39,058 nt of DNA, from the NCBI RefSeq assembly GCF_000633355.1, contig NZ_AYMQ01000012.1:1-39058 (forward strand), given 5' to 3'. Numbering within the stretch: the first letter of the stretch is position 1; each line of letters opens with the position of its first letter. Below, piece by piece: positions 1-7,117 of this stretch. The notes beneath the pieces are model-generated. The model searched no databases, was not told the DNA's origin, and was given only the letters and a program-made list of their open reading frames with translations. This stretch comes from Serratia sp. H1w (GTDB taxonomy: Bacteria; Pseudomonadota; Gammaproteobacteria; Enterobacterales; Enterobacteriaceae). A program made the translations under genes and the position numbers.

Positions 1-430
1 TCAATGATCACGGGTATATACCATTTTTTAGATGATGGCCTTAAAGATTATTTATTTGTCATTATAGTCAATGCAAACTTTTTAAGTTTGCAATTAAAAT
101 CAATAAAAATGCAATTGAAGATTGTTTTCACTGTTTGTTTTTTGATTTCTATCACAATTATTTGCAGTTCTAGCAAGTCTAAAGGGCTTCAAACGTTGGT
201 GAAATAATGTTTTTTAAAAAAGGGAACGCGGTTTCATTTTGTTGTGTTTTTGTGATTGAGCTCAACTTAAAAACCTGTGTGATAAGTTACGGTGCTGCTA
301 TTGTAACGATGTGTTTCATTGCTGTTTTGTCAAAGTACTTGCGGCAGGGAGGTCGCTTAACAACGTCAATCGTCACGTTATCTAGTCATAACAACAATTA
401 ATTCGCATTACTGCCTCGGGAGATATATCG
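1..430. other. AT-rich leader upstream of the TRAP operon
   Basis: This stretch is clearly richer in A and T than the genes around it. Two short open frames (67 and 64 codons) cross it, but neither has a convincing ribosome binding site or recognisable protein content, so I read it as non-coding. It probably carries the promoter and regulatory sites of the TRAP operon that starts at 431. A candidate CRP site is listed separately. High AT content could also mean silencing by H-NS, which is inference. Confidence 0.5.
251..266. promoter_or_regulatory. candidate CRP site upstream of TRAP operon
   Basis: The sequence TGTGA-N6-TCAAC matches 8 of 10 core positions of the CRP consensus TGTGA-N6-TCACA. 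It lies about 165 bases before the dctP-type start codon. Catabolite control would fit an uptake system for an organic acid, but the match is modest and no promoter could be assigned, so this is tentative. Confidence 0.3.
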
Positions 431-1408
431 ATGAAATTGTCCAAAATTCTATTCGGCATTTGTCTGACATCTGCCACGCTGCTGAGTAACCATTTGGCTT
501 TGGCCCAAACGTTTAAAGCTGCCGATGTGCATCCTGAAGGGTATCCCAACGTCGTGGCTATTCAGCATATGGGGGAAAAATTAAAAGCAGCGACCAATGG
601 TCGTCTTGAGATCAAGACCTTCCCAGGTGGAGTGTTAGGTGATGAGAAACAGATCATCGAACAGGCCCAAATCGGAGCCATAGATATTATCCGTGTTTCA
701 ATGACGCCGGTTGGAGCAATATTACCTGACGTCAACATGTTCACGCTGCCCTACATCTTCCGTGACGAAGATCATATGCATAAGGTTCTCGATGGGGCGG
801 TAGGCCAGGATATTGGCGATCGTTTGTCGAACAGCCCGAAATCGCGAATGGTCTTCCTAGGATGGATGGATAGCGGTACGCGTAACCTTATTACCAAAAG
901 CCCGGTAACTAAACCGGAGGCGTTGCAAGGCATGAAGATCCGTGTTCAGCCGAGCCCAGTCGCGTTGGCCACGCTGAAAGCAATGGGGGCCAATGCGGTG
1001 GTGATGGGGGTTAGTGAAGTCTTCAGCGGAATGCAGACCGGTGTGGTTGATGGTACTGAAAATAACCCACCTACGTTTGTTGCACATAACTATTTGCCGG
1101 TCGCGAAAAATTATACCTACAGCCGTCACTCGATTATTCCAGAAGTCTTCCTGTTCTCAAAAACCAAGTGGGATAAGTTAAGTAAGGAAGATCAAACATT
1201 GCTTATCCAGCTCGCCAAAGAAGCCCAGGTTGAGCAGCGCGAACTGTGGAAGGAATATAACCAGAAATCTCTGGACGTGATGAAAGCGGGTGGGGTGCAG
1301 TTCCATGATATCGATACGGATTATTACTACAAAGCGACCCAATCCGTGCGAGATGAGTTCGGTAAGGGCCACGAAGAACTCCTCCAGCGTATTGCAGATG
1401 TACAGTAA
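431..1408 (+). CDS. TRAP transporter substrate-binding protein, DctP family
   Basis: This is the periplasmic solute receptor of a tripartite ATP-independent periplasmic (TRAP) transporter, which binds a carboxylate-containing substrate and delivers it to the membrane permease. The 325-residue product has a signal peptide ending near Ala25 (ALA-Q). The DctP signature region follows, with R151 in the SGTRN segment and R171 in MKIRVQ; the latter matches the arginine that in this family salt-bridges the ligand carboxylate. Length is typical. A GGGAG ribosome binding site precedes the ATG. The two permease genes follow in the same direction. The substrate cannot be named from sequence; a sugar acid or other organic acid is likely. 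Confidence 0.9.
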   Translation: MKLSKILFGICLTSATLLSNHLALAQTFKAADVHPEGYPNVVAIQHMGEKLKAATNGRLEIKTFPGGVLGDEKQIIEQAQIGAIDIIRVSMTPVGAILPDVNMFTLPYIFRDEDHMHKVLDGAVGQDIGDRLSNSPKSRMVFLGWMDSGTRNLITKSPVTKPEALQGMKIRVQPSPVALATLKAMGANAVVMGVSEVFSGMQTGVVDGTENNPPTFVAHNYLPVAKNYTYSRHSIIPEVFLFSKTKWDKLSKEDQTLLIQLAKEAQVEQRELWKEYNQKSLDVMKAGGVQFHDIDTDYYYKATQSVRDEFGKGHEELLQRIADVQ

Positions 1409-1449
1409 TGTTCTTTATATCGTCGTATAAAAAAACGAACTCGGATGGC

Positions 1450-1478
1450 GGGCTAGGGGGGTAATATATCCCTAGCCC
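1450..1478 (+). promoter_or_regulatory. intercistronic hairpin between dctP and dctQ genes
   Basis: A perfect 9-bp stem (GGGCTAGGG pairing with CCCTAGCCC) with an 11-base loop sits between the binding-protein gene and the small-permease gene. It has no T-run after it, so it is more likely an mRNA-stabilising or attenuating structure than a full terminator. Such hairpins commonly let the binding protein be made in excess over the permeases; that role is inferred here. Confidence 0.6.
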
Positions 1479-1544
1479 ATGAGAGAAAATATTACGACTA
1501 CAGCGTGCTCATGCAAACGATCTCTTCATATAGGTAATATTATT

Positions 1545-2057
1545 ATGGGACGTTATTATTCGTTGCTCATGGATGTTATTTATCGCATTTCGATGTGGGG
1601 CTCAGGGATAGCGTTGTTACTTATGGTGTCGGTAATTCCTGTCGGCATATTTGCGCGCTATATATTAAATAGCGCGTTATCATGGCCTGAACCGGTCGCC
1701 ATCATGTGTATGGTTACCTTTACCTTTATTGGGGCTGCGGTGAGCTATCGCGCCGGTTCCCATATTGCCGTCTCCATGGTGACGGACCGTCTCCCTCCTC
1801 ATTTACAGAAAGCCAGTGCCTTGCTGACCGACCTGATGATGTTGGCGATCAGCGTATTTATTCTGGTGTACAGCTATGCCTTATGCCGGGAGTTGTGGGA
1901 ACAGCCCGTGGCAGAATTCCCTCTGCTTACCGCTGGGGAAACCTATTTGCCACTGCCAATCGGATCAACGGTAACGATACTCTTTATTGTTGAACGGATC
2001 CTTTTTGGTTCTCAGCAACGCCGTCCAGCGGTGATGTTGGGGTCAGCAGAGAGTTAA
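1545..2057 (+). CDS. TRAP transporter small permease, DctQ family
   Basis: This is the small membrane subunit of the TRAP transporter, which pairs with the large DctM subunit. From the ATG at 1545 it is 170 residues, the usual size, with four hydrophobic segments expected for DctQ (for example around ALLLMVSVIPVGIFARYIL and the later FTFIGAAVSYRAG and LLALISVFILVYSYA-like stretches). The frame is open from 1479, but that ATG follows directly on the intercistronic hairpin and lacks a ribosome binding site, whereas 1545 has TAGGT nine bases upstream. It lies between the genes for the solute receptor and the large permease, with 27 bases to the latter. Confidence 0.85.
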   Translation: MGRYYSLLMDVIYRISMWGSGIALLLMVSVIPVGIFARYILNSALSWPEPVAIMCMVTFTFIGAAVSYRAGSHIAVSMVTDRLPPHLQKASALLTDLMMLAISVFILVYSYALCRELWEQPVAEFPLLTAGETYLPLPIGSTVTILFIVERILFGSQQRRPAVMLGSAES

Positions 2058-2084
2058 TACAGCATACTATCCAGGAGCCATTAC

Positions 2085-3377
2085 ATGGATGCTTTCATAT
2101 TAGTTGCTTCATTAGCCGTAATGTTGGCTATCGGTGTTCCCGTTGCTTATGCGGTTGGTATCAGTGCGATCGTGGGTGCCTTGTGGATCGATATCCCGCT
2201 TGAAGCGGTAATGATTCAGTTAACCAATGGCGTAAACAAGTTTTCATTGCTGGCTATCCCTTTCTTTATTCTGGCGGGGGCAATCATGGCCGAAGGGGGA
2301 ATAGCCAGGCGATTGGTTAACTTTGCCTATATCTTTGTCGGGTTTATTCGCGGTGGTCTGTCTCTGGTCAACATTGTGGCGTCAACGTTCTTTGGGGCGA
2401 TCTCTGGTTCTTCCGTTGCGGATACGGCCTCCATCGGTTCCGTGATGATCCCGGAAATGGACAAGAAAGGCTACCCACGCGATTTTGCCGCAGCGGTAAC
2501 GGCGAGTGGGTCGGTACAAGCTATTTTGACCCCGCCTAGCCACAACTCGGTCATTTATTCACTGGCGACCGGGGGAACGGTGTCGATTGCTGCGCTGTTT
2601 ATCGCCGGGATTTTGCCTGGTTTGCTACTCAGTTTTAGCCTGATGGTGATGTGCGTCTGCTTTGCTCATAAACGGGGTTATCCAAAAGGTGAAAAAATTC
2701 CTTTCCGCCAGGCAGTGAAAATTTTCGTTGATACACTGTGGGGATTAATGACCGTGGTCATTATTATGGGGGGGATCCTGTCAGGCATCTTTACCGCCAC
2801 TGAATCGGCCGCCATTGCCTGCCTGTGGTCTTTCTTCGTCACCATGTTTATCTATCGTGACTACAAATGGTCGGAGTTGCCGAAACTGATGTACCGCACG
2901 GTAAAAACCGTCACCATCGTGATGATCCTGATTGGTTTTGCGGCGGCGTTCGGTGGCATTATGACCTATATGCAGTTGCCTGCGCGCATTACCGAGATGT
3001 TCACCTCCATTTCAGATAACAAATATGTGATCCTGATGTGTATCAACATCATGTTGCTGCTCATTGGCACCTTGATGGACATGGCGCCGTTAATCCTGAT
3101 CCTCACGCCAGTGTTGCTACCTGTGACCAACTCGCTGGGCATTGATCCCGTGCATTTTGGTATGATTATGCTGGTTAACCTGGGGATTGGTCTGATCACG
3201 CCGCCGGTGGGCTCTGTATTGTTTGTCGCCAGTGCGGTGAGTAAGCAGAAAATCGAACAGGTCGTGAAAGCGATGCTGCCATTCTATGCAGTGCTGTTCC
3301 TGATACTGATGGTGATCACCTACATTCCGGCCATCTCCCTGTTCTTGCCCAAATTATTCGGGGTGCATACTGGCTAA
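2085..3377 (+). CDS. TRAP transporter large permease, DctM family
   Basis: This is the transport-conducting subunit of the TRAP system, driving uptake by an ion gradient (usually Na+). The 430-residue protein is hydrophobic throughout, as expected for a DctM subunit with about 12 membrane passes. It carries family features such as the SGSSVADTASIG segment near residue 105–118 and the late GLITPPVGS segment typical of the family. AGGAG lies 9 bases before the ATG. It is the last gene of the operon and is followed by a good terminator. No catabolic enzyme gene is linked, so the substrate remains open. Confidence 0.92.
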   Translation: MDAFILVASLAVMLAIGVPVAYAVGISAIVGALWIDIPLEAVMIQLTNGVNKFSLLAIPFFILAGAIMAEGGIARRLVNFAYIFVGFIRGGLSLVNIVASTFFGAISGSSVADTASIGSVMIPEMDKKGYPRDFAAAVTASGSVQAILTPPSHNSVIYSLATGGTVSIAALFIAGILPGLLLSFSLMVMCVCFAHKRGYPKGEKIPFRQAVKIFVDTLWGLMTVVIIMGGILSGIFTATESAAIACLWSFFVTMFIYRDYKWSELPKLMYRTVKTVTIVMILIGFAAAFGGIMTYMQLPARITEMFTSISDNKYVILMCINIMLLLIGTLMDMAPLILILTPVLLPVTNSLGIDPVHFGMIMLVNLGIGLITPPVGSVLFVASAVSKQKIEQVVKAMLPFYAVLFLILMVITYIPAISLFLPKLFGVHTG

Positions 3378-3392
3378 GTCTTTGCCATCATG

Positions 3393-3422
3393 GTGCCCAT
3401 GACTTACTGAATGGGCACTTTT
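3393..3422 (+). terminator. terminator after the TRAP operon
   Basis: GTGCCCAT pairs with ATGGGCAC across a 10-base loop and is followed by TTTT, sixteen bases after the stop of the large permease gene. This is a plausible Rho-independent terminator. Confidence 0.7.
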
Positions 3423-3539
3423 CGGCAAGCTAACTGATGAGTCCTAAGGATTTTTTTAAATTGAATGGATTCAGCGCGATTTCGTTGTCAGCGGTAAATG
3501 GTATGCTGCCAAGCTCGGCTATTCAGTCAGGAGATGACG

Positions 3540-3959
3540 ATGGAATTTGAAATTGAGATTATTAACCCGGCAAAACATCCAGAGTTAGCGGCGCAGTAGG
3601 TGGTGATCGAGCTGATCCGTGAGGGGAAGATTGATAACTCCTTTAACGGTGTCAAAGCGTTAAATACCTATCAACACCTGGTGGAAAAGTACAAGGCATT
3701 GGCTGCCGAACCGGCAATTTCCGAAGTTAAGGGCAATGATATTGAGCCTACAGTTTCGGAGGCTAAGCCGGCCGCAACGCCGAGTAAACCCGTAGTGGCT
3801 GCGGCTAAAGCCAAAACCACGGCGGTGAAGCCTCCTGTGGCGGTAAGAGCGAAAACCAAGGCACCGGCTCCTGCGGCGAAAGAGCTAGCCGTTACGGCAG
3901 AAGTCGTTGCCAAGCCAAAGAAAGCCAAGCCAAACCCGACAACGGCCAAGAAAAAATAA
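3540..3959 (+). pseudogene. basic Ala/Lys/Pro-rich protein gene interrupted by an amber codon
   Basis: An ATG at 3540 preceded by AGGAG begins 19 codons (MEFEIEIINPAKHPELAAQ) that run in frame into a TAG at 3597–3599; the same frame then stays open to 3959. After the stop come a short globular part (about VVIELIREGKIDN to VEKYKALAAE) and a low-complexity tail of alternating Ala, Lys, Pro and Val ending in AKKK, like histone-H1-type nucleoid proteins. I do not recognise the family. The coding signal on both sides of the TAG suggests a recent nonsense mutation. Alternatively, translation restarts at GTG 3600 (119 residues), though no good ribosome binding site serves that start, or a suppressor reads the amber codon. 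A sequencing error cannot be excluded. Confidence 0.55.
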
Positions 3960-3968
3960 CCTCTCTAT

Positions 3969-3992
3969 GCGCGGAGGCTCAAGCTTCCGCGC
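3969..3992. terminator. strong GC hairpin between convergent genes
   Basis: GCGCGGAGGC pairs with GCTTCCGCGC (one G·T wobble) around a 4-base loop. It lies between the end of the basic-protein gene (3959) and the end of the convergent Lrp-type gene (4027). No immediate T-run follows on either strand, so efficiency as an intrinsic terminator is uncertain. Confidence 0.5.
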
Positions 3993-4026
3993 AGCTTCAA
4001 TAAAATGCCACAAGCACCCGCAGGGT

Positions 4027-4521
4027 TTATCTAATTGGCTGGACGCTGATACCTTCCGCCGGTAGCGGCAAGGCCGTTTTGTAACGCACCTGCTTGAGGG
4101 CAAAGCTGGAGCGGATATTGGCGACACCCGGGATCTTGGTCAGATGGTCCAGAATAAAGCGTTCCAACGCACGGATATCGGGCACCAATACCCGCAGCAG
4201 GTAGTCGGCATCCCCCGTCATGAGGTAACACTCCATCACTTCGGGTCGTTCATCGATAGCTTGCTCAAAGTTGCTGAGCGCACCTTCCACCTGCTTTTCC
4301 AAACTCACCTGAATAAACACGTTCACATGCAACCCAAGCACAGCCGGTTCCAATAAGGTCACTTGTCCTTTGATAATGCCTGACTCTTCCATCGCTTTTA
4401 CGCGGTTAAAGCAGGGGGTGGGGGATAGGTTGACCGAGCGTGCAAGCTCCGCATTGGTGATCCGCGAGTTGGTCTGCATGGAGTTCAGAATGGCGACATC
4501 GGTGCGATCGAGCTTCTTCAT
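4027..4521 (-). CDS. Lrp/AsnC family transcriptional regulator
   Basis: This 164-residue protein has the standard Lrp/AsnC layout: an N-terminal winged helix-turn-helix (about residues 4–55, with [20 protein letters not shown] including the recognition helix) and a C-terminal RAM effector-binding domain (about 65–150, with [16 protein letters not shown]). Start: ATG at 4521 by homology to Lrp, which begins with a short basic segment and then DxxDxxIL. It is divergent from the EamA-type exporter at 4661, and a 26-bp palindrome lies between them. That arrangement suggests it senses an amino acid and controls export of that compound, which is inference. It is a paralogue of global Lrp rather than Lrp itself. 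Confidence 0.9.
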   Translation of the reverse strand: MKKLDRTDVAILNSMQTNSRITNAELARSVNLSPTPCFNRVKAMEESGIIKGQVTLLEPAVLGLHVNVFIQVSLEKQVEGALSNFEQAIDERPEVMECYLMTGDADYLLRVLVPDIRALERFILDHLTKIPGVANIRSSFALKQVRYKTALPLPAEGISVQPIR

Positions 4522-4549
4522 GTGAGAAAATTTATCCTGTAAAAGTGAC

Positions 4550-4575
4550 TTTTATGGGTAAAATTACTCATAAAA
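4550..4575. promoter_or_regulatory. 26-bp palindrome, probable operator of the Lrp-type regulator
   Basis: TTTTATG pairs with CATAAAA and, inside them, GTAA pairs with TTAC, with only one mismatched position per half and an AT-rich centre. It sits 28 bases from the regulator start and 85 bases before the exporter start. AT-rich dyads with this spacing are typical binding sites for Lrp/AsnC dimers. Binding is inferred from position and symmetry. Confidence 0.55.
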
Positions 4576-4660
4576 ACCGATTCAGTAAACATAATAAGAG
4601 AAATTTCCCCCAGTTATCCAGATAAAATTGGCGTATTGAATTAATGGATGAGAAAGCGCT

Positions 4661-5617
4661 GTGGATACTGAGGGAAAATACTTAACTGGCCCGCAAAGCA
4701 CGCCGGGCTACGCGCCCGATAGCGTGAAAATCAAAGGTGTCCTGCTGTTGGTAGGGGCCATTGTGATCTGGGGTGCGAACTGGCCGGTGATGAAGGCAGG
4801 GCTCTCTCATATGACGCCTATCTGGCTCTCAACCAGCCGTTTTGTCAGTGGTGCGCTGTGTCTGTTTGCTTTGCAGATACTGACGAAGAAACTGCGTTTC
4901 CCGCCGCGTAAAGATTGGCCTTTGGTGTTGAGCGTGGGGCTGCTGCAAATGCTGGCGTTTACCGTGTTGGGGGCCTTTGCCATGACCGAAGTGCCCGCTG
5001 GCCGGTCCGCGATCCTGGCATACACCACGCCGCTCTGGGTCACGCCTATCGCAGTGTTATTTTTCCGTCAGTCACTTTCCCGTCGGCAACTGATGGGCTC
5101 ATTGCTCGGTGGTGTTGGGGTGATTGTGCTGTTCAATCCTTTCACCTTTAACTGGAGCGATAAGGTGCTCGTCGTGGCGAACCTGATGTTGCTGACGGCC
5201 TCATTTGCCTGGGCGATGTGTATCTTGCATCTGCGCTATCACAAAGGGGTCTGTAGTGCCTACGAGCTTGCGCCCTGGCAGATGCTGCTGGCCAGTGTAC
5301 CGTTAGCGTTGATGGCTCGGGTCGTGGAAGGGCCGTATACCGGTGATGGTTCTACCTCGTTAATTGAAATACTGCTGTTTATGGGGCCGTTGGCAACCGC
5401 ATTCTGCTTTGTTGCGGTGAATGCCGCCAGCATGTGGTTGTCGAGCACCAGCATGTCGACGGCGATGCTCGGGGTACCGGTAATAGGCTTGCTGATGTCC
5501 GTGGCTTTCCTGGACGAGCAACTGACCCTCACGCTGGGTATTGGCCTGCTGGTGATTATGTTGGGCATTTTCATCGTGACGGTGAAACCCGCAGAAAGCG
5601 AAACCAAGGCTTCGTAG
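4661..5617 (+). CDS. EamA-type (DMT superfamily) transporter
   Basis: This is a 318-residue inner-membrane protein with two EamA repeats, about ten membrane segments, and the family's early GAIVIWGANWPVMKAGL segment (about residues 31–47). Members export amino acids or other metabolites. The start is probably GTG 4661 (GAG 8 bases upstream). A 13-codon ORF opening at ATG 4644 overlaps this start out of frame. The gene is divergent from an Lrp-type regulator and shares its palindrome, so it is probably the regulator's target. The substrate is unknown. Confidence 0.85.
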   Translation: MDTEGKYLTGPQSTPGYAPDSVKIKGVLLLVGAIVIWGANWPVMKAGLSHMTPIWLSTSRFVSGALCLFALQILTKKLRFPPRKDWPLVLSVGLLQMLAFTVLGAFAMTEVPAGRSAILAYTTPLWVTPIAVLFFRQSLSRRQLMGSLLGGVGVIVLFNPFTFNWSDKVLVVANLMLLTASFAWAMCILHLRYHKGVCSAYELAPWQMLLASVPLALMARVVEGPYTGDGSTSLIEILLFMGPLATAFCFVAVNAASMWLSSTSMSTAMLGVPVIGLLMSVAFLDEQLTLTLGIGLLVIMLGIFIVTVKPAESETKAS

Positions 5618-5627
5618 GGATCTAAGT

Positions 5628-5652
5628 GTAGGGGCGCTGCATGCTGCGCCCG
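5628..5652. repeat. 25-bp palindromic intergenic repeat, copy 1
   Basis: The sequence GTAGGGGCGCTGC followed by ATGCTGCGCCCG forms an imperfect palindrome (GGGCGC with GCGCCC, central GCATGC). It lies between the convergent EamA and MFS genes and recurs at 7026, 8974, 13843, 23686 and 36693. It resembles REP-like elements. Confidence 0.75.
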
Positions 5653-5675
5653 TTATTCTGGTCACATTGGCTAGT

Positions 5676-6926
5676 TTATCTCAGTGAACCGAGAGTTTTA
5701 CTAGCCTTGCTCTGCTGGAGCGAGAGCGCAATAAATAGCATCCCCGTGAGCACTGAGATACCAATGATTAATTTCCAGGCATCCAGGTAGCCATAGCTTT
5801 GTATATATGCCCCCATCAAGATATACGTCGGCATCAGGCCCAGGCTGCGGATGGTGGTGACGATCCCGCTTATGCGGCCACGATGGCTGCGTGGGGAATG
5901 ATTAGCTAAATAAATCCCCTCCTTGGTAACGAGCAAGATCTCGCCGATGGTCAGGAAGAACCAGGCAATAAACTGCATGGCGACCAGCGGGGAGAGCAGG
6001 GTAATGCCATATCCCATGGCCAACGCCAGTGCAGAAATGGCCAGGCTTTGTATGTCGCAGATATTGAGGGTCATTCTTATTATCAGCGGTGTCAATACCA
6101 CCACCAAGATACTGGCAGAGGTCATTAGCTGGCCATACAGGGTCGGCCCTTGCTGGCCAAAAATATGGCTAAGATAGAGCGGAGTGGTCATGGTCATCTG
6201 GTTTAACGAAAACCAAAGCAGCATGCATAACACGCCAAATACTAGCAGCCGTGGTCGTTGTTTGAACACTTGCCATACCGAAGCGTCAGTGGCTTTTTCC
6301 AGTTCGGAGTGTCCGCTATGGTCTGTTGCGCGATCGGCGGCAGGAGTGGCGACATAAAATAACACGATAGCGACACCTATCAGCCCGGCCAGGCCGTTGC
6401 CCCAAAAAATCCAGGCGGTGTAGTTCCAGAAAAGATAGCCCGCCAGAACCGGGCCAACGCCAGAGCCCAGGTTATAGGCCAGGTAGCTTAACGACATCAC
6501 CGCATTGCGATTGGCAGGGGTGGACAGATCGGCGACCAGGGCGTTACTTGCCGGCAGCGCTACACCAAAAAAGAAGTAGCTGACAAACAGCAACGCGGGC
6601 AGCAGGGTGTGCCAATCGGCAAAGAAACCGCTTACCACCAGGATTATTGCACCGACGATCTCTCCCCAGACCATCATGTTCTTATGGCCGAAACTATCGG
6701 ACATCTTGCCGCCGACCAAATTGCCCAATAGATAGCATGCGGTGACACCCATCGCCAAACCACCAGCGACCGTGGTCGAGTAACCTAGTTTTTGCGTTAG
6801 CAGCAGCACCATGAAGGGGATAATGAAATTACCAAGGCCTAAAACAAACCGGGCCAGAGCAATAAAATAGATGTCGTTGGGCAGCCCTTGATATATGGCG
6901 ACGGGATTGAGCAATCTTGCGGGCAA
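5676..6926 (-). CDS. MFS transporter (drug-efflux-like)
   Basis: This major facilitator superfamily protein has about 12 membrane segments in roughly 416 residues. It carries the loop 2–3 type motif (GGKMSDSFGHKN, near residue 73), the motif-A hallmark of MFS exporters. The open frame begins at GTG 6932, but that codon lies inside an AGGAGG ribosome binding site, so the usable start is most likely TTG 6926, 5 bases after it. The nearest named relatives by general appearance are proton-driven drug efflux pumps of the MdtH/YajR kind; the substrate is unknown. A repeat lies just past its end, and no clear terminator was seen. Confidence 0.8.
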   Translation of the reverse strand: MPARLLNPVAIYQGLPNDIYFIALARFVLGLGNFIIPFMVLLLTQKLGYSTTVAGGLAMGVTACYLLGNLVGGKMSDSFGHKNMMVWGEIVGAIILVVSGFFADWHTLLPALLFVSYFFFGVALPASNALVADLSTPANRNAVMSLSYLAYNLGSGVGPVLAGYLFWNYTAWIFWGNGLAGLIGVAIVLFYVATPAADRATDHSGHSELEKATDASVWQVFKQRPRLLVFGVLCMLLWFSLNQMTMTTPLYLSHIFGQQGPTLYGQLMTSASILVVVLTPLIIRMTLNICDIQSLAISALALAMGYGITLLSPLVAMQFIAWFFLTIGEILLVTKEGIYLANHSPRSHRGRISGIVTTIRSLGLMPTYILMGAYIQSYGYLDAWKLIIGISVLTGMLFIALSLQQSKASKTLGSLR

Positions 6927-7025
6927 AAGCACCTCCTGATGTGCAAAGATGCTGTCAAACTAGCATGAACATCAGGGGAAGCAAACAGAACGCGGTTGCT
7001 GACAAAATCTTGACCGGCTCAATGC

Positions 7026-7050
7026 GTAGGGGCACTGCATGCTGCGCCCG
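7026..7050. repeat. 25-bp palindromic intergenic repeat, copy 2
   Basis: GTAGGGGCACTGC followed by ATGCTGCGCCCG, one base different from copy 1. It lies between the MFS gene and the terminator of proP. Confidence 0.75.
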
Positions 7051-7060
7051 CTAACAGCAA

Positions 7061-7097
7061 TAAAAAAGCCAGAGCCGTAATATTCACGAGCCCTGGC
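7061..7097 (-). terminator. terminator of proP
   Basis: On the minus strand GCCAGGGC pairs with GCTCTGGC and is followed by a run of six T. It lies 20 bases past the proP stop codon and is a typical Rho-independent terminator. Confidence 0.85.
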
Positions 7098-7117
7098 CTA
7101 TAGCGACCTAAGGGAAA

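Noticed and set aside
278-292. Second possible CRP half site (TGTGA) in the TRAP leader
   Set aside because: The right half does not match the consensus.
4-401. Two short AT-rich ORFs (67 and 64 codons) on the plus strand
   Set aside because: No ribosome binding site of note, no recognisable protein features, and low-complexity content; treated as regulatory DNA.
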